The position numbers were made by a program, and so were the translations under genes. Of a stretch of 64,000 nt of DNA, positions 24,904 to 33,189 are shown piece by piece; the stretch's first letter is position 1; each line of letters opens with the position of its first letter. This DNA comes from Sphingomonas tagetis (GTDB lineage: Bacteria > Pseudomonadota > Alphaproteobacteria > Sphingomonadales > Sphingomonadaceae). The notes beneath the pieces were generated by a model. The model was not told the DNA's origin. It was given only the letters and a program-made list of their open reading frames with translations, and made no database searches. The stretch is taken from NCBI RefSeq assembly GCF_024211275.1, contig NZ_JAMLDX010000009.1, positions 62,001 to 126,000 of the forward strand. Direction: 5' to 3'.

Positions 24904-26094
24904 TCAGTTGGCGCGCTCCAGCAACTTTCGGGCCCTGCCCTCAAGGTCGAGCCGGTCATCCTGGTGTGCCTTCCCGCGCGCGACCGCGGTGACGCCTTGC
25001 ACGAAGTCATAGAGCGACTCGGGCGCATGGCCTTCCTCGGCCAGCACGGTCGCAATCACCTTCCCGGCGTCGGCTTTCGAGAATCCGCGATTGCGCAGGA
25101 ACGCTGAGCGATCTTCATCGGTGCGGGCCACGATGCGTTCGCGCGCCGTCTTGATCCCGCTGATGAACTGGGCAGGCGAGGAGTCCGCGAAGTGCGCCAA
25201 CGCGGGCTCGGCCTGATGCGCGAACCGGTTCGCGGCGAACTTCGAGTGACGAATATTGATCTCCTCGAAATTCTCGACGCCCCACAAATTGCGGTTCATG
25301 CAGACCGCCCGGAGGTAGAAGGTGGCGATGCCGAGCGTCTTCGACCCCACCTCCGAATTCCAGCAATAGAAGCCGCGGAAGTAGAGATCAGGATCGCCAT
25401 TGGGAAGCTTGCCCGCCTCGATCGGATGGGTGTCGTCGACGAGGAAGAGGAACACGTCGCGGTCGGATGCATAGAGCGTCGTCGTATCGCGCGAGACATA
25501 GACATGCGGGTTATAGTGCATCGTGCTCCAGTCGAGCACGCCCGGCACCTTCCACCGGGTGTCGCCAGTGCCGTTGCCGGCAATGCGCATGACCGCCGCG
25601 ACCAGTTCATGATCCCAGATGCGGCCATAGTCCGGGCCGGTCACAGCCCGCAGTTCGGCGCGGCCATCGCTGGTTTCGAGAAGCTTCACCTGCTCGCCAC
25701 GATGCGCGATGAGGCCATGCTGCATGTTGATCCCGGCAAGCGCCGCCGGGAGTGTCCGAAGGTAGGACGCCGGCGCGCCGACGAGACTGCAGAGCTGGCC
25801 AAACGACCAATTCGTCGGCGCCACAGGCTCCGCGCGGTCGGGAACGTGCAATGTCAGCCGCTCGGGATCGTCGCTGCGAGCTTCGACCCGAACCGCGCGG
25901 CTCTCCACCACCCGGGTCGTCGCACCCTCGGCGCGGCTGCGGACCCGGTCATAGAGGCTGTCGAGCGAGAGGAAGCGCTCATCGTCCGGACGCGAAAACC
26001 ATTCCGAGGACACACGGCTCACATTTTGTCCGCGGCTGATATCGACCTTGTACGGCGCCGAGACAGGGCGTCCGACGGGAGCGAGCATGTTCAT
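24904..26094 (-). CDS. DUF932 phage/plasmid-like protein
   Basis: 396 residues from ATG 26094 (MNMLAPVGRPVSAPYKVDISRGQNVSRVSSEWFSRPDDERFLSLD), chosen for the AGGAGATCC just upstream. The central part SFGQLCSLVGAPASYLRTLPAALAGINM and LYFRGFYCWNSEVGSKTLGIATFYLRAVCMNRNLWGVENFEEINIRHSKFA is characteristic of DUF932 (TIGR03299-type) proteins of plasmids and phages. These are abundant on conjugative elements, but their activity is unknown. Upstream starts as far as 26220 add an unlikely Arg/Gly-rich leader. Confidence 0.88.
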   Translation of the reverse strand: MNMLAPVGRPVSAPYKVDISRGQNVSRVSSEWFSRPDDERFLSLDSLYDRVRSRAEGATTRVVESRAVRVEARSDDPERLTLHVPDRAEPVAPTNWSFGQLCSLVGAPASYLRTLPAALAGINMQHGLIAHRGEQVKLLETSDGRAELRAVTGPDYGRIWDHELVAAVMRIAGNGTGDTRWKVPGVLDWSTMHYNPHVYVSRDTTTLYASDRDVFLFLVDDTHPIEAGKLPNGDPDLYFRGFYCWNSEVGSKTLGIATFYLRAVCMNRNLWGVENFEEINIRHSKFAANRFAHQAEPALAHFADSSPAQFISGIKTARERIVARTDEDRSAFLRNRGFSKADAGKVIATVLAEEGHAPESLYDFVQGVTAVARGKAHQDDRLDLEGRARKLLERAN

Positions 26095-26342
26095 GAGGGA
26101 TCTCCTGGATGTCGTGAGATCCAAAGCCGGACCTCGCAACTCCCTGCCCCCTCCTCTTTGACCGCCCCGGCATCCGTCGCGCGACGTAGAGATGTCAGCG
26201 CAAGCCGCAGTCGAGTACACTCATCAGCGCGGTTCGCGTCGTCTCGATCTCGACGTATTCAGCGAAATGGCGTACCAGCCGCCTCCCAAAACCGCCTAAA
26301 TAGCAAGGGTGGTGAGCCAGATACAGGCAATGCCGAACGGCC
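26095..26342. other. Intergenic region between the DUF932 and PIN-toxin genes
   Basis: About 250 bp. A minus-strand frame from 26380 to 26195 (MISRRRISKELAEAVRHCLYLAHHPCYLGGFGRRLVRHF) overlaps the end of the PIN toxin gene. It is protein-like in part, but its start lies inside the toxin gene and no family is recognised, so I do not call it. The DUF932 promoter should be here. Confidence 0.4.
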
Positions 26343-26726
26343 TCAGCCAGCTCTTTCGATATCCGTCTGCGCGAAATCATTGCCGACAAAGAGCAGCGGA
26401 CATCCCCGCTCCCTGGCAAGATCATAGGCAAAGCAATCGCCGAAATTCAGCGCGGCGCGGTGGATTCCCTTTCCCCAGCGCGCATGGATCTCGGCAACGC
26501 GCAGCGCGGTGGCAGATGTGACATCGACGATCTCGAAACCAAGCCCGTCGATCAAACGCCTGACCTCCGGCTCGACGTTGCGCCGCCCCGCGACGATCAA
26601 TGCCTCCGCAACGGTTGCGGCGGAAATCACGATATCGTCTTCGGCCTCGAGCACGTCGATGCAGGAGGCGGCATCAGGCTCGTCGAGAACGATCGTCATC
26701 AGCGCCGAGGTATCGATAGCGTTCAA
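26343..26726 (-). CDS. Type II toxin, PIN-domain VapC family
   Basis: 127 residues, MNAIDTSALMTIVLDEPDAASCIDVLE. The PIN acidic set is visible in IDTSAL, SAATVAEALIVA, and the C-terminal FGDCFAYDLARERGCPLLFVGNDFAQTDI. It is expected to cleave RNA (often tRNA or rRNA) when free. It is translated from a 4-bp overlap with the upstream Phd-type antitoxin. This pair belongs to the rhizobial/sphingomonad type with a short Phd-like partner. Confidence 0.92.
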   Translation of the reverse strand: MNAIDTSALMTIVLDEPDAASCIDVLEAEDDIVISAATVAEALIVAGRRNVEPEVRRLIDGLGFEIVDVTSATALRVAEIHARWGKGIHRAALNFGDCFAYDLARERGCPLLFVGNDFAQTDIERAG

Positions 26727-26980
26727 GAGGGCAATCCATCCTCGCCATACAGAAAGTCCTGGCTATGGGCCGCGTCAGGCCCGGACGCAGCCTTGGCCGC
26801 GCCGGATTTGCGAACCGCATCGAGCAACTCTCGCCGCGCCGTCCCGCTTGCGACCTTTCTGACCGGCACTAGCCGAACTGCGGCCTGGCCATCGCGCGTA
26901 AGGATAACTTCGTCGCCAGCCTCGGCACGGCGGACGAGTTCGGAAAGCTGGCCCTGTGCATCGCTGACGGACACCTGCAT
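26723..26980 (-). CDS. Type II antitoxin, Phd/YefM family
   Basis: 85 residues. MQVSVSDAQGQLSELVRRAEAGDEVILTRDGQAAVRLVPVRK is the Phd/YefM fold that dimerises and binds operator DNA. The C-terminal tail (AAHSQDFLYGEDGLPS) wraps the toxin. It overlaps the PIN toxin by 4 bp (ATGA). The promoter should lie at 26981-27062, on top of the parE remnant. Confidence 0.92.
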   Translation of the reverse strand: MQVSVSDAQGQLSELVRRAEAGDEVILTRDGQAAVRLVPVRKVASGTARRELLDAVRKSGAAKAASGPDAAHSQDFLYGEDGLPS

Positions 26981-26992
26981 CGCTGCACCTCA

Positions 26993-27143
26993 TCTAAGCA
27001 CGATGAAATTGGACCATTTGAAGGCCCAAGTCAGTATTTTGCCGGCGCGTCGCAGCGCCTGCTCAAGGCCCGAAAGTTCTACAGCATGATCGAACGCCAC
27101 CTCGATCGCACTCGGCGCTAGGGCTGAGCTGGAAGTCAGCCAT
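26993..27143 (-). pseudogene. Remnant of a ParE-type toxin gene
   Basis: From ATG 27143 the frame reads MADFQLSPSAECD, a ParE beginning, then hits a frameshift and a stop (RGGVRSCCRTFGP). In the next frame the match resumes: EVAFDHAVELSGLEQALRRAGKIL, similar to the ParE helix that follows, before diverging and ending near 26993. A full ParE has about 95 residues; the beta-sheet C-terminus is missing. The ATG overlaps the ParD stop by 8 bp, the normal parDE layout, so this is the decayed toxin of the antitoxin at 27136. Confidence 0.7.
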
Positions 27144-27381
27144 GTCGCCCGGTCTTGCGGCGCTTGAACGCGGCGAAGTCGAATGGAGCCGGTTCGCCGC
27201 TCTGTTCACCTTCGATGAGCGCGCTGCGGATCGTCTCGGTTTCGGACCTTCGTTCATTCTCAAGTCGAATTGGATCGCGGATCGCTTCGCTGTCATTAGT
27301 GTCCTGACCAGCCTGGATTTGCGCGGAAATCCACGCATCCTGCTGATCGGTCAATGTGATCGTCTTGCGATCGGTGCCCAT
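27136..27381 (-). CDS. parD: ParD-type antitoxin without an intact toxin
   Basis: 81 residues from ATG 27381 (MGTDRKTITLTDQQDAWISAQIQAGQDTNDSEAIRDPIRLENERRSETETIRSALIEGEQSGEPAPFDFAAFKRRKTGRHG). It begins as a ParD ribbon-helix-helix (TITLTDQQDAWI) and ends in the toxin-binding PFDF tail. The helix after DSEAIR reads DPIR where family members usually have a DALR-like turn, so it may be mildly degenerate. The toxin partner downstream is broken. Confidence 0.8.
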   Translation of the reverse strand: MGTDRKTITLTDQQDAWISAQIQAGQDTNDSEAIRDPIRLENERRSETETIRSALIEGEQSGEPAPFDFAAFKRRKTGRHG

Positions 27382-27705
27382 CCCGCGCTCCTCTATTCGG
27401 AGATGTTCATAGCAATAGGTGCGATGTTGCGAACATTCATGAAACCACAACCTCATGTTCGATAGGTCCCGCTGCTCGCGTTCACGCACCGCCAGCTTCG
27501 GGCCGCGCCGAGGGCTGCGCTGAGACAAAGCAGGATTCATCGAAGGTCTGCAACGTCTCGCGGGACACAACTTTCGCGTCGTGAGCACCACTCATCATTT
27601 CGTGGACCGCTTCAGCGATGATGCTCCGAAAGCCGATGTCGTAAGTCTGCTCGGTCATGGTCGATCTCATTCAATGTGCCTGTAACGCCGGTCCAGGCCC
27701 AGTGG
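27382..27705. other. Short gene-poor stretch with one possible small ORF
   Basis: Region between parD and the truncated methylase gene. It contains the parD promoter side and the small frame at 27482-27658 listed separately. The C-terminal part of the strawberry-notch gene that should have occupied this side is absent. Confidence 0.4.
27482..27658 (-). CDS. Possible small protein
   Basis: 58 residues from ATG 27658: MTEQTYDIGFRSIIAEAVHEMMSGAHDAKVVSRETLQTFDESCFVSAQP, then a Pro/Arg-rich end. The composition is protein-like and soluble, but no family, partner or strong ribosome site is evident. It lies just downstream of the truncated methylase gene and could be part of the replaced segment. 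Confidence 0.35.
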   Translation of the reverse strand: MTEQTYDIGFRSIIAEAVHEMMSGAHDAKVVSRETLQTFDESCFVSAQPSARPEAGGA

Positions 27706-28575
27706 CTAGGCCGTCCCATGCTTGACATAGGGCTGCCCGGTGATGGTGATCTCGGTACGCGGCGGCACGAGGCTCGCGACAGCGTCATAGCTGCTCGCCG
27801 CCGTGCCATCATGGGCAAAGGCGGGCGGCATGATCGCGATGCAACGCCCGCCGTGGGACAGCCGTGCCAGCGCGGAGCGCAAATGACGTGCGCCGGCATG
27901 CCGGTCCCGACCGCGGCCCTCGCTGCGCGAAAAGGGCGGATTGATCAAAACCACGGAAGGCTGGATCTCGGTGCCGAGCAGATCGTCGATAAATTCTGCA
28001 TCATGCGACGTGACTGGCTCGCCGAGAGCGCGCTCCAGCAGCGCCGCGCGATGCGGATCGCGCTCGTTCAGCATCAGGCGAGCGCCAGCAACGCGCGCAT
28101 GGACCGCGAGCATGCTCGTCCCTGCCGAAGGCTCGAGCACGAGATCGGAGGTCTGCATGGCCGCGGCGCGCGCGGCGAGCCACGCGAGCGGCATCGGCGT
28201 CGAGAATTGCTGCAGGTCGACCTGCCGCTCGCTGCGATAGCTCTGGGTCGGAAGTGCCCGGCACTCTGCCTCGATCGAGGCGAGCATGGCATAGGCATTT
28301 CCAACCGGGTCCGTGTCCTGGCGCAGCATTGCGAGTACTTGCGCCACCTCAAGCGCGTCATAAGCGTCGCGCATGCTCCAGGCGCCAGACGCGTCGCCAG
28401 CGCCGAACAGTTCGGTCATGAGACGCGTCAAAACGCGGCGTGATACGCCTTGGCGTTTGACGATCCGTTCCGCCAGCAAGCCGGCAATTTGGCCGAGCAG
28501 GCAAGGCTTGGAGTCAACGGGATCGAGCTGCGCATCAATGTCGGAATCGATGGCGGCAAGGAGCGGATAGGACAT
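27706..28575 (-). pseudogene. Truncated strawberry-notch-type protein: N-terminal methyltransferase part only
   Basis: 289 residues. An N-terminal helical part is followed by DLVLEPSAGTSMLAVHA (SAM-binding motif I) and VVLINPPFSRSEGR (NPPF, an N6-adenine-methylase-like catalytic motif). It stops right after PRTEITITGQPYVKHGTA. In the full-length strawberry-notch-like proteins of plasmids and ICEs (over 1000 residues) the equivalent point is followed by a large SF2 helicase domain, of which nothing is present downstream. The gene has a good GGAGG and start. So this is a 3'-truncated copy: the methylase fold may still be made, but the helicase is lost. Confidence 0.75.
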
Positions 28576-28597
28576 GAGGAGCCTCCGGAGCTAGGAC

Positions 28598-28614
28598 GAA
28601 GGCCGTCGGCCTTC
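28598..28614. repeat. Hairpin upstream of the truncated methylase gene
   Basis: GAAGGCC-GTC-GGCCTTC, 7-bp stem with 3-base loop, in the 5' leader of the gene at 28575. It has no T-run. It could end transcription coming from the toxin-antitoxin pair at 28733-29382, or form a leader structure. Confidence 0.35.
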
Positions 28615-28732
28615 AGCTATAGCTCCCTCCCTCCCCTTTCCGCTGGGCTGGCGGTCATTTCACAAGGGACGATCAGACGCTCGCCGAGATCAGACAGCGA
28701 TCTTCGGCTCGATTGATCCAGCTCGGTTGGTC

Positions 28733-29137
28733 CTAAGGCACGGTCTCGAGATCGGTCTGACGAAACTCATCATCGGTCGCGAGGATGGGAACGCGATAGA
28801 ATTTCGCGCAGGCATAGTGGAGGCAGTCGCCCAGATTGAGACCAAAACGTCCGGCACGAAACCGGTGGGCGGCAGATAGCGCCAGTTTCGTGGTCTCGAC
28901 TGCCGGTGGCATGTCTCGCAGCTCGATTCCGCGCTCATCCAGAAATTCAAGGATGATCGCCCCGGTCGTTTCGACCGACGCGCCGAACTTTTCGGGCCGG
29001 GCCAGACCGATTGCCGCCTCCAGCACGGCGATCGAAGAGGTGAACGCCAGACTCGCAGCCTCGATCGCATCCGAAACGCGCTGCGCTTCCTTCTCGTCCG
29101 AAAGAATTGCGATGATGGCGCAGGCGTCGAGATACAT
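28733..29137 (-). CDS. vapC: Type II toxin, PIN-domain VapC
   Basis: 134 residues from ATG 29137 (MYLDACAIIAILSDEKEAQRVSDAIEAASLAFTSSIAVLEAAIGLAR), chosen because it shares one base with the antitoxin stop (TGATG). PIN acidic residues are in YLDACAII, AVLEAAIG, and FGLNLGDCLHYACAKFYRVPILATDDEFRQTDL. It is a predicted ribonuclease toxin. Frame extension to 29152 (MGRAL) is possible but not needed. Confidence 0.92.
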   Translation of the reverse strand: MYLDACAIIAILSDEKEAQRVSDAIEAASLAFTSSIAVLEAAIGLARPEKFGASVETTGAIILEFLDERGIELRDMPPAVETTKLALSAAHRFRAGRFGLNLGDCLHYACAKFYRVPILATDDEFRQTDLETVP

Positions 29138-29382
29138 CAGCGCTCGTCCCACATCTCGTCAAAGACCTTACGGGGAAGCGGTTTCCGGGCAGCTGCGGTC
29201 GACGCGATGCCATGCTCCTGCAAAAGGCGTGCAGCCGTCTCGCGAGGGGATTCGCTCCGGCAACGCCGCTGGATAGCCTCTCTCATCGCGATGACGATCG
29301 CATCAGTGATCCCCACGCCCGCAATCCCTGCGAACTTGCGCGTCAGCGCGTCCGCTTCCGCGTTGTTGACGTTTATCGCCAT
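29137..29382 (-). CDS. vapB: Type II antitoxin, VapB of the Rv0623/PSK family
   Basis: 81 residues. MAINVNNAEADALTRKFAGIAGVGITDAIVIAMREAIQRR is the Rv0623-like ribbon-helix-helix, with the usual MAINI/VNN-x-EAD start. The C-terminal KPLPRKVFDEMWDER tail is toxin-binding. It is translationally coupled to the PIN toxin. The palindrome GTAGA-T-TCTAC at 29394-29404, 12 bp upstream of the ATG, is the likely operator. Confidence 0.92.
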   Translation of the reverse strand: MAINVNNAEADALTRKFAGIAGVGITDAIVIAMREAIQRRCRSESPRETAARLLQEHGIASTAAARKPLPRKVFDEMWDER

Positions 29383-29393
29383 TTTAGCCTCAT

Positions 29394-29404
29394 GTAGATT
29401 CTAC
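29394..29404 (-). promoter_or_regulatory. Operator-like palindrome of the vapBC pair
   Basis: GTAGA-T-TCTAC, perfect 11-base inverted repeat 12 bp before the antitoxin ATG; a related ATGTAGATAGAT follows at 29414-29425. It fits autoregulation by VapB. Confidence 0.6.
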
Positions 29405-29515
29405 TTCATCAAAATGTAGATAGATCGCCCGATTGTGCAAGCTCTGGTGGGCAGATCACATCCGCCCCTCCTGTGGCGCGTAGTCCAAGCCATGGTTGCT
29501 CGGCATGGCATTGTA

Positions 29516-29543
29516 GCTGGGCCGGGCAAAAGCCCGGCCCAGC
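29516..29543 (-). terminator. Strong hairpin terminator after the ParB-like gene
   Basis: Perfect 12-bp stem GCTGGGCCGGGC with AAAA loop and its complement, starting 17 bp past the stop of the minus-strand gene at 29560. No T-run follows on the minus strand, so it may act as a rho-dependent or RNA-stabilising end. Confidence 0.65.
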
Positions 29544-29559
29544 CTCATCCCGACGAGGT

Positions 29560-31583
29560 TCAGGCCGCCTGCGACAGCGCGTCCGCCGCCTCATGCGCGC
29601 TGGCAGCGGCCGGCTCCGCGACCTCGGCCAGCGCTTCGCCGTCCGCAACCGTATCGTCGACCTGCTCCGCGTCAATCTCCGCCTCACCGAAGCGCATCGC
29701 GGCGGGAAGCCACGCAAGCGCCCGCGCCTTGACGTCGGCCTCGGCAATCACCTGCCCCGCAAACAGCTTCTCGGCCGATGCCACAAGATCGAACTTGCGA
29801 GACGCGGCATAGCGGCTCTTGAGCTCCATGCCGCCAATCTCCTCGAACAGCTTCAGGATGCCGGGCTTGGTGATCCGGTCGAAGAAATTGCGCGCGGTCG
29901 GGCGCCACCATGCTGCGACATCGATCCCGAGCTTGCGGCCGAGATGACTGAGGAACGAGCTTCCGGCCGTACCGTCGGGCACGGCGTGAAGCGTGCGAGC
30001 GACGGCCCAACCGAGCCAGGCGGCCCGCTCGGCCTGATCCAGTGCGCAAAAGGCGTCGTACCGGTCTTCGACTTCCTTATGGCTGATCCACGACCGGTTG
30101 AGACTTTCGTCGAGCTTCGCCCAGGCTTCCGCGGCCGGCGCGCCGCTTTCAAAGCCATGGACTCGCGCGCTGGGGGAATTCGCGCGAAGCTCGCTCGGCA
30201 TCCCGTAATTGCTGGTCAACCGGGTCGCGTTGTCGACCATGATGAAAGTGCCGAGATCGAGCGCGAAATGCGGGTCGCTGGCGACATGCACCGCGAGCAG
30301 TTCGGTCTTCATCATCGCGAGTTCGTCGCACAGCTTCTGGCTGTACTTGACCTGCTCGAGTTCCTCGACGTCATCGGCGGGATCAGCTTCACCCTCGGTC
30401 TCGCCGGCATCGTCGTCCGCCGGGTCGGCTTCGACCGGCTGTGCGTAGAGCTGCTCGTGAATCCGGGGCTGTCCGTCCGAGCCGATCACGACATAGGCGA
30501 TCGCCGCAGCGCGTTGCTCGTCGCTGATGGTGTGGCCGGTATCGCCGATCGCCTCGAGTTCCGTCTCGAGCGCTTCGATCCGCTCGGTCTGCTCTTCGGA
30601 ATATTCCTCGGCTTCCTCGGCCGCCGCCTCGATCGCGGTCAGCTCCGCCTCGATCGCGGACTTGCGAGCCTTGGCTTCATCGCTGAGCGGCACGGGCTCG
30701 CCATAGACTCGTCCGAGATTGCAGGTCTCCATATAGGGAACGTGCAGCGCGGAAACGGTGCGAACCTCGGCAAAGCCTTCGCGTTCCCGCAAGGCTGTAG
30801 CTGCAACCTGCAGCGCGTCATGGGCGAGACGATCGACGATCTCACCGTCGAGCCAGATTTCACTCGCCGCGTCGGTGAAGAGATCGCCATCGATGCGGCC
30901 GCCGGCATCCTCATAGGCTTCGCGCCCCACCAGCAGCGCCTTGGGATCGCTGCCCTTGTAGCCACCATCCACCAGCATGCGGCGGATTTCGAGAATATTG
31001 CTCGAATGGTAGTTGCCGCTGAGCCGCTCGAACACGCTCGTCTGGCGCGCGGTATCCGAGGTGCTGGCATAGGCGATCGCGACATCGAGCGTGATCGACC
31101 CCTCGCGCAACGCCTCGAACACCGGCTCGGCGAGATTGGCGAGCCGCAGGCGGCCGCGTACGAAGCGCTCGGTCAAGCCGAAGCGCTTGGCGACCTCGGC
31201 CGGCGTCTTGTGCTCGATGTCGATGATGTCCTGGAACGCCCGGCAGGCGTCGGCGGGATTCATCTCGAGATTGAAGAAATTCTCGGAGAAGCTGATCTCG
31301 ATCGAGTCCTTCGCATCCTTGAGCACCAGGACCGGGATTTCATAGTCGGCCGGGAAAATGCTCGCCGCCATGTTGGCATGGACGCCGTCGAGCCGGCGCC
31401 CGCCGGCGAGGATGCGATAGTGGCCTTTCTTCCGGGCTACCGGCACGCCACCAGATTTTGGATCAGGCCATTGGCGGCGATATTGGCGGCGAGCTGCGCA
31501 TCGGCCACCGGGTCGGAAGATTTGCGAACATTGGACAGCGACTTTTCGCAATTGGCCGCCTTGACGAAAATGATGTTGGACAT
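29560..31583 (-). pseudogene. ParB/RepB-family protein with a frameshift near its N-terminus
   Basis: From ATG 31583 the frame reads MSNIIFVKAANCEKSLSNVRKSSDPVADAQLAANIAANGLIQNLVACR, then stops at 31437. The adjacent frame continues seamlessly VPVARKKGHYRILAGGRRLDGVHA (ParB nuclease-like motifs), then TPAEVAKRFGLTERFVRGRLRLANL (HTH) and a long C-terminus to 29560. Loss of one base near 31450 (LVGVPVARK expected) explains it. A GTG at 31446 could restart translation after the first 46 residues, losing the beginning of the ParB domain. The full protein would be about 674 residues, the size of ParB-like proteins of sphingomonad plasmids. It belongs with the toprim gene in a maintenance operon. 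Confidence 0.8.
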
Positions 31584-31616
31584 GGGGTTCAACTCCAGCG
31601 CGGGGCGACCTGACCC

Positions 31617-32528
31617 TCAGGCCGCAAACCGCGCAGAGTCTCTTCCCCCTCCCTCCCTTGCCCGAAGGACGTCGTTCCAGTCCTTGAGGCCAAACCATGG
31701 CCAGATCGTCTCGATCTCGAACCCGCGGGCGTCATACGCCTCCCGCGCCCGCTGTTCGCCAAGCCTGCCGCCAAAATCGGCGTCCGGCAGCAGGATCAGC
31801 CGCCGGACCCTGTTCGGGATCGCGATGTGCGGCATGCGCTCGCTGCCGAGGGTTGCCCAGACCGGGATGCCGAGCAGCACCGCGGCTGAAAGCGCGGATT
31901 CGACGCCCTCCGCGAGACCGAGTTCCTCGCCCGCCTCCGCGAGCATCACGGCCCCGGCCAACGGCCGGCCGAGCGTCAGCTTTGGCTTGGGAAGGTCGAG
32001 CGCAAGTTTGGGTCGGCTCGGATGGAGGAACAGCCGTTGGATGGCCACCACGCGATTGGCCTCATGCACCGCCGCGATTACGGCAGGCCGGAATCGTGCC
32101 GCTCGTCCCTGCCCGAGCGGAGTGGCGGAATGGTATCGCAGCGAGGGCGACAGCTCGGCGATCCCTCGGCTTCGAAAATACGCTTGACCGCGTGACCCTT
32201 GGAGAGGCTGTGCATCGTGCCAGATTGCCCGGGCATTCGCGGAGTAGTCCCGGCTCGGCGCCACAGCCGTTGACGCTCCCTGACCGACGGCAACTGGCAC
32301 GGCCAGCCGCTTGCCGCGTAGCGCCCGCAGCACATCGGCGGTCTCACAGCCAGCGAAGCATTTGAACAGGAGGCTCCGCTTTCCGACCCTGACCGACAGG
32401 CTCGGCGTTCGGTCGTCATGGGCGGGACAGCGGCACATCGCGCCGTGCGGTCGCCAAAGGCCGCCATTGCGTTCGACGATTTCACGTGCCGCAGTTTCGA
32501 GATCGATCGTCGGGGAATTGGCAGCCAT
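31617..32528 (-). CDS. Toprim-domain protein (plasmid primase-like, DUF7146)
   Basis: 303 residues. MCRCPAHDDRTPSLSVRVGKRSLLFKCFAGC near residues 31-62 is a CHC2-type zinc-binding primase start (C32, C34, H37 and C58, C62). Toprim motifs follow: LAEGVESALSAAVLLGIPVWATLGSERM and RRLILLPDADFGGRLGEQRA. It resembles toprim proteins of conjugative plasmids thought to prime or process transferred DNA; no helicase is attached. It is followed after 33 bp by the ParB-like gene. Its 5' region (32513-32590) is duplicated at 33646-33721. Confidence 0.85.
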   Translation of the reverse strand: MAANSPTIDLETAAREIVERNGGLWRPHGAMCRCPAHDDRTPSLSVRVGKRSLLFKCFAGCETADVLRALRGKRLAVPVAVGQGASTAVAPSRDYSANARAIWHDAQPLQGSRGQAYFRSRGIAELSPSLRYHSATPLGQGRAARFRPAVIAAVHEANRVVAIQRLFLHPSRPKLALDLPKPKLTLGRPLAGAVMLAEAGEELGLAEGVESALSAAVLLGIPVWATLGSERMPHIAIPNRVRRLILLPDADFGGRLGEQRAREAYDARGFEIETIWPWFGLKDWNDVLRAREGGGRDSARFAA

Positions 32529-32590
32529 CGCGTGCTCCTTCCCTTCGCCAACCCACCCTTCCCTTCGGCGTTAATCGCGCAAGATTGGCC
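32513..32590. repeat. About 78-bp imperfect direct repeat, copy 1 (start of the toprim gene)
   Basis: Begins GGGAATTGGCAGCCATCGCG, includes the toprim start codon and ribosome-site region (TGCTCCTTCCCTTCG on the plus strand), and ends CGCGCAAGATTGGC. The matching copy is at 33646-33721, with roughly nine tenths identity by eye. Confidence 0.8.
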
Positions 32591-32786
32591 GCCATGCAGC
32601 GCGACCTTCGCGCTGCTCAATAGCGGATGAAATCCAAGGTACATCCAGATAGCGCATTGCTTGTGGACGCCCGAAGAGCTTCGAGAAATCGGCAGTCAGT
32701 TTGCGTACCGTCGGTATCCAGTGATGGTCCCATGGCGCGGCCTTGGTTTCGACGAACGGAACGAACTCTGTGAGCACGACCTGCAA
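32571..32786 (-). CDS. Possible small protein downstream of the PIN toxin
   Basis: 71 residues, MQVVLTEFVPFVETKAAPWDHHWIPTVRKLTADFSKLFGRPQAMRYLDVPWISSAIEQREGRAAWRPILRD. It starts 4 bp after the PIN toxin stop and ends inside direct repeat copy 1. The composition is plausible but no family is recognised. It may be a fragment of a gene carried with the toxin-antitoxin cassette. Confidence 0.35.
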   Translation of the reverse strand: MQVVLTEFVPFVETKAAPWDHHWIPTVRKLTADFSKLFGRPQAMRYLDVPWISSAIEQREGRAAWRPILRD

Positions 32787-32790
32787 GCAG

Positions 32791-33189
32791 TCAGGTCAGC
32801 AGCCGAGTTGCGGTTCCATGCGCTTTGATCAGCTTTGCGGCTCTTTTGTCGAAGGAGACGAAGGTGTCGCCCCCGAGCCATTGGCCGTCGAAGGCGATCA
32901 CGCCGTCCGCGAAATCCCCGCCGGCATCGAGGACAGCGAGGCCCGCTTCGACCGTCGGCCGGTTAGCAACGACGTTGCGCATTTCGAGGATCCGGCGGAT
33001 CGCAATGGAAATTTCCGGCTTTGCGACCTGATAGCTTCTCTCCAGCACCCAAGCGAATTCGCAGAGTACATGAGCGCTGACGGCGACCAGCTCAGCCCTT
33101 TCCAGTGCCTCGGCCGCCGTCCGTTGCTGCGCCTCGTCGTCTCCAACGATGAGACGCAAGAGCACATTGGTATCAACGCTGATCTTCAC
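32791..33189 (-). CDS. Type II toxin, PIN-domain protein
   Basis: 132 residues, MKISVDTNVLLRLIVGDDEAQQRTAAEALERAELVAVSAHVLCEFAWVLERSYQV. Acidic PIN residues are in VDTNVLLR, HVLCEFAWVL and the C-terminal GDFADGVIAFDGQWLGGDTFVSFDKRAAKLIK. It is a predicted RNase toxin. It overlaps the AbrB-type antitoxin by 4 bp. The cassette (antitoxin, toxin, perhaps the 32571 ORF) is bracketed by the 78-bp direct repeats. Confidence 0.92.
   Translation of the reverse strand: MKISVDTNVLLRLIVGDDEAQQRTAAEALERAELVAVSAHVLCEFAWVLERSYQVAKPEISIAIRRILEMRNVVANRPTVEAGLAVLDAGGDFADGVIAFDGQWLGGDTFVSFDKRAAKLIKAHGTATRLLT

Noticed and set aside
26999..27121. Plus-strand frame reading GPSQYFAGASQRLLKARKFYSMIERHLDRTRR
   Set aside because: Protein-like by eye but without a start or partner; the minus strand carries a ParE remnant that explains the sequence better.
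29473..32187. A 904-residue plus-strand open frame
   Set aside because: It lies antisense to the ParB-like and toprim genes, is Arg/His rich without motifs, and results from high GC codon bias on the other strand.
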